Source: JASLZO01 sp965247995 (GTDB taxonomy: Bacteria > Chloroflexota > Dehalococcoidia > UBA6926). Taken from it: a stretch of DNA of 64,000 bases. Each line of letters begins with the position of its first letter. Within the stretch, counting starts at the first letter, position 1. The position numbers were made by a program, and so were the translations under genes. The stretch is taken from positions 248,001 to 312,000 of the forward strand of contig OZ252041.1 of the NCBI GenBank assembly GCA_965247995.1. The letters are read 5' to 3'. This document shows, in pieces, positions 24,119 through 32,968 of this stretch. Under the pieces are notes generated by a model. It searched no databases, was not told the origin of the DNA, and saw only the letters and a list, made by a program, of their open reading frames with translations.

Positions 24119-24520
24119 ATGCCTGTGAGCGACCCCATCGGGGACATGTTGACGCGGGTCCGGAACGCCCTCATGGCCCGCCACGAGACGGTGCTCGTCC
24201 CTGCGTCTAAGACGAAATTGGCGGTGGCCGAGATCCTCCAGCGTGAGGGGTACATCCGGGGCTTCGACGTACTCCGCGGAGCGACGCCCCAGCGTGTTAT
24301 TCGGCTAAGACTTGCCTACAAAGACACCCGCGATCCGGTGATCAACGGGCTCAGACGCGTGAGTAAACCTGGACTCAGGGTCTACGTCCAGAAGGGTGAG
24401 ATTCCCCGCGTCTTCGGGGGCCTGGGGATTGCGATGGTTTCGACCTCCAGCGGCGTAATGACTGGCCGGGACGCTTGGAGGCAGGGGATCGGAGGCGAGT
24501 TACTGTGCTACGTATGGTAA
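24119..24520 (+). CDS. rpsH: Small ribosomal subunit protein uS8
   Basis: uS8 binds the central 16S domain and in other bacteria represses the spc operon. The 133-residue protein has DPIGDMLTRVRNALMARHETV, VSKPGLRVYVQKGEIPRV, and STSSGVMTGRDAWRQGIGGELLCYVW. ATG 24119 gives the usual PVSDPIGD start. The 59 bp to rplF hold only a 14-codon frame of doubtful meaning. Confidence 0.96.
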   Translation: MPVSDPIGDMLTRVRNALMARHETVLVPASKTKLAVAEILQREGYIRGFDVLRGATPQRVIRLRLAYKDTRDPVINGLRRVSKPGLRVYVQKGEIPRVFGGLGIAMVSTSSGVMTGRDAWRQGIGGELLCYVW

Positions 24521-24579
24521 CCAGGACCCCGATGACCACCATGCGCCATCGCCGAACGCGCGAGCGGAGGGGCTAGTCC

Positions 24580-25137
24580 ATGTCTCGCGTAGGTCGTATG
24601 CCTGTCGCCGTGCCGGACAATGTCCAAGTGGAAGTGGACGATTCGCCTCCCGGCGTGTCCGTCATGGTCAAGGGGCCGCGGGGTGAGTTGGCCAGGCAGT
24701 TCAATCCGGCCATCACGATTAGTCGCGAGGACGCCAACCTGATGGTTGGCCTGAAGGAATCGTCACAGAACAATAGAGCCATCTGGGGGCTATCACGGTC
24801 TCTCCTCAACAACATGGTAATCGGCGTCTCCGCCGGATACCGGAAGACCTTGGAGATCTCCGGCGCCGGGTACCGTGCGCAACCTTCCAACACCGGCATC
24901 ACCCTGCAGGTTGGCTACTCGCATCCCGTAGAAGTCGCGGCTCCGGCCGGGATCACGCTGGATGTGGAGTCCAACACGCGCGTTCACGTGGACGGAATAG
25001 ACAAGCAGCTCGTCGGCAGCGTCGCCGCTGAGATCCGAGCCGTAAGGAAGCCCGGCGTCTACACCGGGAAGGGCATCAGGTACTCCGATGAGCAGGTGCG
25101 CCGGAAGGCCGGGAAGGGCGCTGGCCGAAGGGCCTGA
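24580..25137 (+). CDS. rplF: Large ribosomal subunit protein uL6
   Basis: uL6 lies by the factor-binding site of the 50S subunit. The 185-residue protein has MSRVGRMPVAVPDNV, VKGPRGELARQFNP, and the C-terminal VAAEIRAVRKPGVYTGKGIRYSDE. CGGAGGGG provides a Shine-Dalgarno upstream of ATG 24580. Confidence 0.96.
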   Translation: MSRVGRMPVAVPDNVQVEVDDSPPGVSVMVKGPRGELARQFNPAITISREDANLMVGLKESSQNNRAIWGLSRSLLNNMVIGVSAGYRKTLEISGAGYRAQPSNTGITLQVGYSHPVEVAAPAGITLDVESNTRVHVDGIDKQLVGSVAAEIRAVRKPGVYTGKGIRYSDEQVRRKAGKGAGRRA

Positions 25138-25143
25138 TTTTCG

Positions 25144-25512
25144 ATGGCACGGATCCGAACCCTTCGACAAGCCCGCGAACGGCGGCACAAGAGGCTGCGC
25201 CAGACGTTGAGCGGCACCGCCGCTCGCCCACGCTTGCTCGTCTTCCGAAGCCTCAATCACATCTACGCCCAAGTGGTTAACGATGAGATCGGCAACACGA
25301 TCGTTGCGGCCTCCAGCACAGAGCCAGAGATCCGGTCAACCCTGACCGGACTGAACAAATCGGACCGCGCGAAGCGCATCGGCGAGACGCTGGCGCAACG
25401 GGCCAAAGAACGCGGAGTCGAGCGCGTCGTGTTCGACCGTGGCGGTTACCAGTTCCATGGGCGTGTTCGCGCGCTCGCCGAGGGGGCCCGGGAAGCCGGT
25501 CTCGACTTCTGA
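25144..25512 (+). CDS. rplR: Large ribosomal subunit protein uL18
   Basis: uL18 binds 5S rRNA. The 122-residue protein has RERRHKRLRQTLSGTAARPRLLVFRSLNHIYAQVVND and VVFDRGGYQFHGRVRALAEGAREAGLDF, the standard beginning and end. Confidence 0.97.
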   Translation: MARIRTLRQARERRHKRLRQTLSGTAARPRLLVFRSLNHIYAQVVNDEIGNTIVAASSTEPEIRSTLTGLNKSDRAKRIGETLAQRAKERGVERVVFDRGGYQFHGRVRALAEGAREAGLDF

Positions 25513-25549
25513 CCTTCCCTATGCCCAACAGAGAACCGAGGTTTCAAAT

Positions 25550-26335
25550 ATGACATTAGGACGACAGCGGGGACCGCGTGGACGCAGCCGCGACCGCACA
25601 CGCGAGCTAGCGGACCGAGAGCAGGATGCGATCACTGAGAGCGTAGTCAACATCCGCCGGGTCGCGAAGACGGTGGCCGGTGGGCGCCGGTTCACGTTCA
25701 ACGCGCTTGTCGTCGTCGGAGATGGACAAGGGCGCGTCGGGTTCGGCCTCGGCAAGGCAAGTGAGGTGCCTGACGCAGTCCAGAAGGGTTCAGCGATTGC
25801 CCGTCGATCAATGCGCACCGTTCCGCTCGTCGACAACACGGTTCCGCAAAACATGGTGAGCAAATTCGGGGGTGCACAGATACTCCTGAAGCCTGCAGCA
25901 CCGGGAACGGGAGTTCGCGCTTCAGCAGCGGTACGTGCAGTCGTGCAGGCTGCAGGGGTTCGAGACATCCTTACCAAATCTCAGGGCAGTAACAACCCGA
26001 TTAACGTGGTCCAAGCGACGATCCGTGGCATGGAGATGATGCGGAACCCTGAGGAAGTCATGGCCCTGCGTAGGATGGTCCGCGGTGAACCCCCGCTTCC
26101 TACCGGTGACGAAGCCACGGAAGCACTCTCCCCAGCAGATGCCACACCCGCCGCGCCGGTTGACCCGCCAGCTGCGATTGAGGCGTCTCATTCAGACGAA
26201 CCGCCTGTTGCTGCCGAACCTCAGACTGGTGACCGGCCGGAACTCTCCGAAACGAGCCCCTCTGCCGAGACCACGGCAGATCCCGAGTCAGCCCCAGAAG
26301 ACACATCCGACAACGACCGCGAGCCAACACCATGA
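25550..26335 (+). CDS. rpsE: Small ribosomal subunit protein uS5 with long acidic tail
   Basis: uS5 affects decoding accuracy and mRNA unwinding. Residues 1-180 are a normal uS5: VVNIRRVAKTVAGGRRFTFNALVVVGDGQGRVGFG, KPAAPGTGV, and LTKSQGSNNPINVVQAT. Residues 181-261 are an added Pro/Ala/Glu/Thr-rich segment with few basic residues, probably disordered. ATG 25550 gives the family start; earlier in-frame codons overlap rplR. The stop overlaps the rpmD ATG. Confidence 0.95.
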   Translation: MTLGRQRGPRGRSRDRTRELADREQDAITESVVNIRRVAKTVAGGRRFTFNALVVVGDGQGRVGFGLGKASEVPDAVQKGSAIARRSMRTVPLVDNTVPQNMVSKFGGAQILLKPAAPGTGVRASAAVRAVVQAAGVRDILTKSQGSNNPINVVQATIRGMEMMRNPEEVMALRRMVRGEPPLPTGDEATEALSPADATPAAPVDPPAAIEASHSDEPPVAAEPQTGDRPELSETSPSAETTADPESAPEDTSDNDREPTP

Positions 26336-26541
26336 CCAAGGCGGTCGTACGACTCACGCGCAGCCAGATCAACCAGCAGGCCGACCAAGTCAAGACTCTG
26401 CGGGCGTTAGGCCTTCGACGCCTAGGTGACCAGCGCGAGCACGACTACTCGCGATCGATTCGAGGCATGCTGCTCAAGGTCCGCCACCTCGTAACGGTCG
26501 AGTTGCGGGATGAAGATGAGGGAGGGGAAGCGGATGCGTGA
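26332..26541 (+). CDS. rpmD: Large ribosomal subunit protein uL30
   Basis: The 69-residue protein matches uL30: VRLTRSQINQ, TLRALGLRRLGD, and IRGMLLKVRHLVTVE, with a short acidic tail. ATG 26332 overlaps the rpsE stop. Its end overlaps the rplO start by 8 bp. Confidence 0.93.
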   Translation: MTKAVVRLTRSQINQQADQVKTLRALGLRRLGDQREHDYSRSIRGMLLKVRHLVTVELRDEDEGGEADA

Positions 26542-27004
26542 GAGCGATGTCCACCCATCCGCCGGATCCCGCCATCGCCGTCGGCGCGTAGGCCGAGGGA
26601 ACTCCGCCACCGGCGGAACATTCGCCGGGAAGGGTTCGAAAGGGCAAAAGTCACGATCCGGTCGTGGCATCAGCCGGGGCTTCGAGGGAGGTCAGTTGAA
26701 ACTGATCAAACGTCTTCCCCATAAACGCGGCTTCAAGAACCTGTTCCGAGTTGAACACCAACCCATAAACTTGGCCCGTCTCACAGGTTTCCCCGCCGGT
26801 TCCACGGTGACGCCCGAAACGCTCCGCGAATCCGGGATTCTCAAGTCATTGGCAACTCCGGTCGCGATCCTCGGGGACGGTGAATTGAGCGGACCGCTCA
26901 CGATTCACGCGCACCGAGTCTCGGCTTCGGCTCGGCAGAAGATTGAGAGCGCCGGAGGAACTGTGGAGTTGTTGGAAGCGCCCGTGATACACCGCCCCCG
27001 GTGA
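26534..27004 (+). CDS. rplO: Large ribosomal subunit protein uL15
   Basis: uL15 is a late-assembly 50S protein. The 156-residue protein has the glycine/arginine-rich start RVGRGNSATGGTFAGKGSKGQKSRSG, FEGGQLKLIKRLPHKRGF, and the C-terminal VSASARQKIESAGG. ATG 26534 has an AGGGG Shine-Dalgarno and overlaps the rpmD end; ATG 26510 would overlap further. Confidence 0.95.
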   Translation: MRESDVHPSAGSRHRRRRVGRGNSATGGTFAGKGSKGQKSRSGRGISRGFEGGQLKLIKRLPHKRGFKNLFRVEHQPINLARLTGFPAGSTVTPETLRESGILKSLATPVAILGDGELSGPLTIHAHRVSASARQKIESAGGTVELLEAPVIHRPR

Positions 27005-27034
27005 TGAGTCTCACGCGTCAATCGTGAATCGCCC

Positions 27035-28375
27035 ATGAGTTTCGTTTCGTCACCTGGCCGTCAACAAAACCAACGGCCTGCGCTTGTCCAGGCCATGATC
27101 GATGCGTGGCATCAGCCGGACTTGCGGCGCCGAATCCTATTCACGTTGGGCGTCTTGGTGGTGTTCAGGTTCGTTGCCCACGTCCCTGTTCCAGGCGTTG
27201 ATCTGAACGAACTCCAGCGGATCTTCCAAAGCAACCAACTGCTCGGCCTATTGGACATCTTCAGCGGCGGCGCCATGAGGAACCTGTCCGTCGCTGCGAT
27301 GGGCGTGTACCCGTACATCACCGCGAGCATCATTCTTCAGATCCTCGTGCCAGTGGTGCCGAGCCTGCAGGCCTTGTCCCGAGAAGGGGAGGCCGGGCGA
27401 CAAAAGATCACTCAGTACACCCATTGGTTGACCGTGCCGATCGCCGCCGCGTCGGCGTACGGACAACTTGTTTTGCTGAACCGCCTCGGAGTTCTACCAC
27501 CGCTCTGGCCCTACCCCGGGAGCGACTTCCTCAGTACGGCGGCCATGATTATCGCTATGGGCGCCGGCACCATGCTCTTGGTATGGATGGGTGAGCTGAT
27601 TACCGAGAACGGCATCGGGAATGGTATCTCCATCATCATCTTTGGCGGAATCGTATCCGGCCTCCTGGGGGTCTTTGGTCGGGGACTATTCGTGAGCGAT
27701 CCGACCGGGTTGGTGCTTGTCGGCGCCGTAGGGTTGGTCGTGATCTACTTCATCGTCGTCTTCACCGAGGCGCAACGGCGTATACCGGTTCAGTATGGAA
27801 GAAGCGTGAACCGGGGTGGTCAGATGTACCGCCAGGGTGGCGCGACGCATATCCCGCTCCGCGTCAATTCTGCCGGAATGATCCCGCTGATCTTCGCGTT
27901 TTCGATCCTCATCTTCCCGCCGACGATCGCCGCGTATTTCACCGAATCGGGCAGCAATGTCGTCGCCGGGGCGGCCGGTTTCTTCTCGAGGAATCTCGGC
28001 CCGACCAGAGGACTGTATTGGTTCTTGCTGTTCTGGCTCGTGGTGGGGTTCACGTTCTTCTACACGATGGTCATATTCCAGCAACAACAACTCGCTGAAA
28101 ACTTGCAACGGAACGGCGGTTTCGTTCCTGGGATCCGGCCCGGCCGCCCAACACACGACTACCTGACGCGCATTTTGATGAGGATTACGTGGGGTGGGGC
28201 TATCTTCCTTGGAGCGGTTGCCGTCATCCCATTCTTCATCACGCTGGCTACAGGTATCGATAATCTGCAGATCTCGAGTACTGCCCTACTGATTGTCGTA
28301 GCTGTTGTGCTCGATACGATGCGACAACTGCAGTCTCAGTTGTTGATGCGGCAGTACGAGGGATTCCTCCGTTGA
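27035..28375 (+). CDS. secY: Protein translocase subunit SecY
   Basis: SecY is the membrane channel for protein export. The 446-residue protein has ten hydrophobic segments, starting near residue 34 (FTLGVLVVFRFVAHVPVPG). It has the plug/TM2 region LDIFSGGAMRNLSVAAMGVYPYITASI, the cytoplasmic loop RRIPVQYG and the PGIRPGRPT loop. The position after rplO is canonical. Confidence 0.97.
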   Translation: MSFVSSPGRQQNQRPALVQAMIDAWHQPDLRRRILFTLGVLVVFRFVAHVPVPGVDLNELQRIFQSNQLLGLLDIFSGGAMRNLSVAAMGVYPYITASIILQILVPVVPSLQALSREGEAGRQKITQYTHWLTVPIAAASAYGQLVLLNRLGVLPPLWPYPGSDFLSTAAMIIAMGAGTMLLVWMGELITENGIGNGISIIIFGGIVSGLLGVFGRGLFVSDPTGLVLVGAVGLVVIYFIVVFTEAQRRIPVQYGRSVNRGGQMYRQGGATHIPLRVNSAGMIPLIFAFSILIFPPTIAAYFTESGSNVVAGAAGFFSRNLGPTRGLYWFLLFWLVVGFTFFYTMVIFQQQQLAENLQRNGGFVPGIRPGRPTHDYLTRILMRITWGGAIFLGAVAVIPFFITLATGIDNLQISSTALLIVVAVVLDTMRQLQSQLLMRQYEGFLR

Positions 28376-28400
28376 TCGCCGAATCCGAGAGGGACCGCGA

Positions 28401-29042
28401 ATGCGCGTGATTCTCCTGGGCGCGCCCGGCGCTGGGAAGGGAACACAGGCCGCAACGATCGGCGAAACGCTCAGGGTGCCTCATGTTGCGACCGGTGATT
28501 TGTTCCGGGCCGCCGTTTCCCAGGGCACCGCGCTGGGACTCGAAGCGAAGACTTTTATGGACCGGGGTGAATTGGTCCCCGACCGCATAACGATTGCCAT
28601 GCTGCTCGACCGGGTGTCCCAAGATGACGCCGCCAGCGGGTACGTGCTCGATGGCTTTCCCCGGACGGTGGAGCAAGCTCGGGCCTTGGCGGATGCGCTC
28701 CGAGGGCGCGGTGAATCCGTGGACCGGGTCCTGTTGTTCGACGTCTCGGAAGATGAACTTGTCAGGCGCCTTAGCGGGCGTTGGATTTGCCGGACTTGCC
28801 AGACGCCCTATCACGAGGTAAACAACCCGCCGAAGAGCGAGGGCGTCTGTGATCTCGACGACGGGCCACTGTATCAGCGGGATGACGACAAGCCAGAGAC
28901 CGTTCGCACTCGACTTCAGGTGTATCAGCAGCAGACAGCGCCACTAGTGGGCTTCTATGAAGGACAACGCCTCCTCACCGTGATTAACGGCGAGCAGGAG
29001 ATCGGCGCGGTCCGGGAACAACTCCTTCTCGCGGTCCGCTAA
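28401..29042 (+). CDS. adk: Adenylate kinase, zinc-lid form
   Basis: Adk balances ATP, ADP and AMP. The 213-residue protein has the P-loop LLGAPGAGKGTQA, the AMP-site blocks ATGDLFRAAV and VLDGFPRTVEQA, and LID arginines. The lid has CRTCQTPYH and a later Cys-x2-Asp (GVCDLDDG), a Cys3-Asp zinc set as in Gram-positive-type long kinases. It lies 25 bp after secY. Confidence 0.97.
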   Translation: MRVILLGAPGAGKGTQAATIGETLRVPHVATGDLFRAAVSQGTALGLEAKTFMDRGELVPDRITIAMLLDRVSQDDAASGYVLDGFPRTVEQARALADALRGRGESVDRVLLFDVSEDELVRRLSGRWICRTCQTPYHEVNNPPKSEGVCDLDDGPLYQRDDDKPETVRTRLQVYQQQTAPLVGFYEGQRLLTVINGEQEIGAVREQLLLAVR

Positions 29043-29049
29043 ACGCAGG

Positions 29050-29817
29050 ATGGCCAGGCAACCGACGATCAAGTCGGCTCGAGAGTTGGGCCTCATGCGG
29101 CGAGCCGGCCATGTGGTTGGTGAAACTCTGGCGGTGCTGGCGGACGCGGCGAAACCGGGCGTCACGACACTGGAGCTGGACGAGATTGCGCGGCGTGAGA
29201 TTGCGTCACGCGGCGCGGCACCCTCGTTCCTTGGCTACTTGGACTACCCGGCACATATCTGCACCTCATTCAACGAGGAGATCGTTCACGGGATTCCAAG
29301 CGATCGGGCGATCCGAGACGGCGACATCCTTTCGATCGACTGCGGTGCGATCGTGGAAGGATTCCACGGGGACGCTGCCGTCACTGTTTGCGTTGGACGC
29401 GTACCGGAATCGGCACTCGAACTCGTTCACACAACGTACGAAAGCATGGTTGCAGGGATATCAGCCGCTTGTGCCGGGGCGCGCCTGGGAGACGTCTCGC
29501 ATGCAGTCCAGGTCCGTGCTGAGGCGGACGGATACGGAATCGTTCGCGAATACGTCGGTCACGGCATCGGACGTGACATGCACGAGGAACCCATGGTGCC
29601 CAACTACGGGGAACCCCTCAAAGGGATCACGCTACGACCGGGCCTCGCCCTGGCAATCGAGCCAATGCTCACAGCAGGCGACTGGCATACGATGGTCGGC
29701 CCTGATCGGTGGACGGTCTCGACAAAGGATGGCAGCCTTTCGGCCCACTTTGAACACACCATCGCGATAACAGACGCTGGGCCTGAGGTATTGACCAGTG
29801 TCACCGGAAAACCCTGA
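29050..29817 (+). CDS. map: Methionine aminopeptidase, type I
   Basis: Map removes the initiator methionine from new proteins. The 255-residue protein has the metal ligands in DGDILSIDCGAIVEGFHGDAA (two Asp), GHGIGRDMHEEP (His), AIEPML (Glu) and HFEHTI (Glu), with the substrate histidine near NEEIVHGIP. The gene sits 7 bp after adk. Confidence 0.97.
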   Translation: MARQPTIKSARELGLMRRAGHVVGETLAVLADAAKPGVTTLELDEIARREIASRGAAPSFLGYLDYPAHICTSFNEEIVHGIPSDRAIRDGDILSIDCGAIVEGFHGDAAVTVCVGRVPESALELVHTTYESMVAGISAACAGARLGDVSHAVQVRAEADGYGIVREYVGHGIGRDMHEEPMVPNYGEPLKGITLRPGLALAIEPMLTAGDWHTMVGPDRWTVSTKDGSLSAHFEHTIAITDAGPEVLTSVTGKP

Positions 29818-29908
29818 GTCGACTGCAGAGCTAGATTCGTGGCCGACTCCGTGGCATACTACAACTTCGCGCGCGAGTTCCTGACCAGCTACGCTACGAT
29901 CGGAAAGC

Positions 29909-30136
29909 ATGGCTCGAACCAATAAGAAAGAATCGATTGAAGTCGAGGGGACGGTCGTCGAGGCCCTTCCCAATGGGATGTTCCGGGTTGAACTGGCCAA
30001 CGAGCACAAGGTGCTGGCGCACGCGTCCGGGAAGATCCGATTGAACTTCATCAGAATTCTCCCCGGGGATCGGGTATTGGTCGAGCTGTCGCCGTATGAC
30101 CTGACGCGGGGTCGGGTCACATACCGCTTCCGGTAG
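29909..30136 (+). CDS. infA: Translation initiation factor IF-1
   Basis: IF-1 occupies the 30S A site during initiation. The 75-residue OB-fold protein has EVEGTVVEALPNGMFRVEL, SGKIRLNFIRILPGDRVLVELSPYDLTRGRVTYR, matching the family throughout. The 91 bp before it are the largest gap within this part of the cluster. Confidence 0.98.
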   Translation: MARTNKKESIEVEGTVVEALPNGMFRVELANEHKVLAHASGKIRLNFIRILPGDRVLVELSPYDLTRGRVTYRFR

Positions 30137-30170
30137 AGACTCCTCCGCGTCTGCTTTCGGTATCAACTCA

Positions 30171-30284
30171 ATGAAAGTTTCCGCGTCTGTAAAGCGTCGC
30201 TGCAACAACTGTCGAATCGTTCGGCGTCAACGTCGCGTGTTCGTGATCTGCTCGAACCCGAAACACAAGCAGCGGCAAGGGTAA
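30171..30284 (+). CDS. rpmJ: Large ribosomal subunit protein bL36, zinc form
   Basis: This 37-codon gene encodes MKVSASVKRRCNNCRIVRR and ends VICSNPKHKQRQG. The Cys-x2-Cys, Cys and His ligands of the zinc-binding (C+) bL36 are all present. It is in its canonical place between infA and rpsM and is short enough to be skipped by gene callers. Confidence 0.96.
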   Translation: MKVSASVKRRCNNCRIVRRQRRVFVICSNPKHKQRQG

Positions 30285-30298
30285 GCCAGGGAGTAGCC

Positions 30299-30682
30299 AT
30301 GCGTTTGGTAGGGGTAGACATCCCAGACAACAAGAAGGTTCCCTATTCGCTCAGGTATATCTACGGCATCGGGCCCACCCGCGCCGCCCAAATCGTCGAG
30401 CAGGCGGGCATCAACCCGGATCTCCGGGTCACTGATCTCACGGAGACGGACGCAGCGCGGTTGCGCGAGGCGATCGACCGCGCAGGCCACCTCATCGAAG
30501 GTGATCTCCGCCGTGAGACGCAGATGAACATCCGCCGGTTGGTTGAGATCGGTAGCTACCGCGGTGTACGGCATCGAATCGGTCTCCCGGTTCGGGGCCA
30601 GCGCAGCCGCACGAACGCGCGGACTCGCAAAGGACCCAAGAAGACCGTTGCGGGCCGGCGACGAGCCGCAGTCAAGAAGTAG
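30299..30682 (+). CDS. rpsM: Small ribosomal subunit protein uS13
   Basis: uS13 contacts the P-site tRNA and forms inter-subunit bridges. The 127-residue protein has GVDIPDNKKVPYSLRYIYGIG, MNIRRLVEIGSYRGVRHRIGLPVRGQRSRTNARTRKGP and the lysine-rich end. Confidence 0.98.
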   Translation: MRLVGVDIPDNKKVPYSLRYIYGIGPTRAAQIVEQAGINPDLRVTDLTETDAARLREAIDRAGHLIEGDLRRETQMNIRRLVEIGSYRGVRHRIGLPVRGQRSRTNARTRKGPKKTVAGRRRAAVKK

Positions 30683-30687
30683 CTGTT

Positions 30688-31080
30688 ATGGCGCGACGAA
30701 CACGACAACGAGTCCGGCGGAGAGAGCGCAAGTCCGTCCCTTATGGGCGCGCGTATATCTACGCCACGTTCAATAACACGCTCATCTCGTTGACGGATCC
30801 CCAAGGGAATGTGATCGCGTCCGGCAGTGCTGGGACAACCGGGCTGCGGGGTTCGCGTAAGGGAACGGCGTTCGCCGCCCAGCGGGCGGCAGAAGAGGCA
30901 GCCCGAAGAGGAATGGAGCACGGGCTCCAACAAATTGAAGTACGCGTAAAGGGACCAGGGTCCGGGCGCGAAGCGGCGATCCGGTCGTTGCAGGCAACTG
31001 GGCTCACCGTCACAGCGATCCGTGATGTGACGCCGATCCCGCACAATGGCTGCCGGCCGCCGAAGCGACGGCGAGTGTAG
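30688..31080 (+). CDS. rpsK: Small ribosomal subunit protein uS11
   Basis: uS11 lies on the 30S platform near the Shine-Dalgarno helix. The 130-residue protein has AYIYATFNNTLISLTDPQGNVI, the G-S/T-R-K block GLRGSRKGTAFAAQ, and IRDVTPIPHNGCRPPKRRRV. Confidence 0.98.
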   Translation: MARRTRQRVRRRERKSVPYGRAYIYATFNNTLISLTDPQGNVIASGSAGTTGLRGSRKGTAFAAQRAAEEAARRGMEHGLQQIEVRVKGPGSGREAAIRSLQATGLTVTAIRDVTPIPHNGCRPPKRRRV

Positions 31081-31095
31081 GAGTTCAACACCACT

Positions 31096-31728
31096 ATGGC
31101 TCGATACCACGGACCCGTCTGCAGGTTGTGCAGACGTCAAGGAGTCAAGCTCTTTCTGAAAGGGGAGCGCTGCTACACGCCAAAGTGCGCGATTGAGCGC
31201 CGGCGCCCGGTCCCCGGTGAGTCCACAACGTCGCGCCGGAGGCGCCGTGTCTCAGAGTGGGGGATTCACCTCCGCGAGAAACAGAAGGCGCGCCAAATTT
31301 ACGGCGTGTTGGAGGCCCAATTCCGTCGGCACTATGCAGAGGCGTCGCGCCAACGCGGGGCAGCCGGTGAGAACTTGCTCCGGATCCTCGAGAGCAGGTT
31401 GGACAACGTGGTGTACCGCTTGGGTTGGGCCGAATCCCGCAAAGAAGCCCGACAAATCGTGACGCACGGACACATTTCCGTCAACGGACGGCGTGCGCGT
31501 ACCCCTTCGGCCCAAATCCGCATTGGTGATGCAATCGCATGGATGGAGCGGTCGAAGAAATCGACTTTATACGAGATCGTGCAGCACCAAGCACGGAGGC
31601 GAACGCCTCCTACGTGGCTTGAGATGAACTCAGATGCCCTCGAAGGCAAAGTCGCGCGAGCACCCGAGCGCGCTGACATGGACATCCGGATCGACGACCG
31701 GTTGATCGTCGAATTCTATTCGCGCTGA
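31096..31728 (+). CDS. rpsD: Small ribosomal subunit protein uS4, zinc form
   Basis: uS4 starts 16S assembly and in other bacteria represses the alpha operon. The 210-residue protein has an N-terminal zinc site (CRLCRRQGVKLFLKGERCYTPKC) and the S4 RNA-binding domain (LESRLDNVVYRLGWAESRKEARQIVTHGHISVNG). Confidence 0.97.
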   Translation: MARYHGPVCRLCRRQGVKLFLKGERCYTPKCAIERRRPVPGESTTSRRRRRVSEWGIHLREKQKARQIYGVLEAQFRRHYAEASRQRGAAGENLLRILESRLDNVVYRLGWAESRKEARQIVTHGHISVNGRRARTPSAQIRIGDAIAWMERSKKSTLYEIVQHQARRRTPPTWLEMNSDALEGKVARAPERADMDIRIDDRLIVEFYSR

Positions 31729-31771
31729 CCCCGGCAATCGCCGCCATATTCCTCACCCAGGAGGGTGCTCT

Positions 31772-32968
31772 TTGAATCTCCTCAGCTTGCCTGCGGAACA
31801 ATCGCCACCACCGGATCCGGAACCGATCGAGCCGGCGATGCACGTCGCCGAATCATCGGAGTCGTACGCACGTTTTATTGTCGAACCGCTGGCTCAAGGA
31901 TTTGGCACGACACTGGGAAACGCGATGCGTCGCGTGCTTCTCAACTCGCTGCCCGGAGCTGCGATCACAGCGGTTCAGATCGGTGGCGTTCAGCACGAGT
32001 ATTCGACGCTCCCACATGTCCAAGAGGACATGATCGACTTTATGCTCAACGTCAAGGCGATCAGGCTGCGCACACTTACAGGACGCTCAGGCGTCTTGCG
32101 GCTAGAGCTTTCTGGTCGAACAGGGCCGGTCACCGCAGGAGACCTCCTGCCCTCCGGCGAATACGAGATCGTGAATCCTGAGTTGGTACTGCTTCACCTC
32201 GACAGTCCGGACGCCGACATATCGATCGAGTTCCATGCCGAGAGCGGCGTCGGTTACCAACCCGCTGAAAGCCGCGACGATCAAGTCATTGGAATGCTGC
32301 CGGTCGATGCCCTCTTCACGCCGATCCGGCGAGCGAACTTCGAGGTCGAAGCGACTCGCGTCGGCCAGGTTACCGACTATGACCGTCTCATTCTCGAGGT
32401 TTGGACGGACAACACAATCACTCCGCAAGATGCGGTCCAGCAATCCGCCGGCATCATCCACCAGCACCTTCAGCCATTCACGTCGCTTGGGCGCGCTGTA
32501 GCGGACGAACCGCTGCCGCTCAGCACCTCCCATACCGCCGTTCCAGACACGTTGCGGTTGATGGCGGTTGAGGAATTGAAGCTCTCCTCGCGGACCCAGA
32601 ACAGCTTGCGCAGGGGCAACCTTGCCTCCGTAGGCGAAGTCCTGCAACGAAGCGCAGATGAGTTGCTCAACCTGCGCAACTTCGGCGTGCGCTCGCTCGA
32701 GGAACTATTGGCCAAGTTCAGCTCCCTCGGCATCCCGATTCCCGAAGAAGACGACGAACGACCATGGCGCAAGGAGCCGATCGCCGCGCTGTTCGACGCC
32801 GAGGCGATGCCTGCGCCTGCCGAAGTCGACACGGAAGACACTCGGACTTCGGACCTGACCACCGTCTATTCATCGGACCAAGAGGCGGCGGACGAGGACG
32901 AGGAGGAGGTCAATCTCGACTCCTTCTCACGCAGGACCTTTGATCCTGAAGACGAGGATGACGACTGA
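31772..32968 (+). CDS. rpoA: RNA polymerase alpha subunit
   Basis: Alpha dimerises to seed RNA polymerase assembly and contacts regulators and UP elements through its C-terminal domain. The 398-residue protein has the NTD blocks FIVEPLAQGFGTTLGNAMRRVLLNSLPG and EDMIDFMLNVKAIRLR. The CTD (about 255-318) has the helix-hairpin-helix set SVGEVLQRSADELLNLRNFGVRSLEE. After the CTD comes a roughly 80-residue acidic, low-complexity tail ending DPEDEDDD. The start is TTG 31772 with a full AGGAGG at 31760-31765. Confidence 0.97.
   Translation: MNLLSLPAEQSPPPDPEPIEPAMHVAESSESYARFIVEPLAQGFGTTLGNAMRRVLLNSLPGAAITAVQIGGVQHEYSTLPHVQEDMIDFMLNVKAIRLRTLTGRSGVLRLELSGRTGPVTAGDLLPSGEYEIVNPELVLLHLDSPDADISIEFHAESGVGYQPAESRDDQVIGMLPVDALFTPIRRANFEVEATRVGQVTDYDRLILEVWTDNTITPQDAVQQSAGIIHQHLQPFTSLGRAVADEPLPLSTSHTAVPDTLRLMAVEELKLSSRTQNSLRRGNLASVGEVLQRSADELLNLRNFGVRSLEELLAKFSSLGIPIPEEDDERPWRKEPIAALFDAEAMPAPAEVDTEDTRTSDLTTVYSSDQEAADEDEEEVNLDSFSRRTFDPEDEDDD

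Noticed and set aside
24532..24576. 14-codon frame with many arginines between rpsH and rplF
   Set aside because: It is very short, no gene is known at this place in spc operons, and the composition fits chance in GC-rich sequence.
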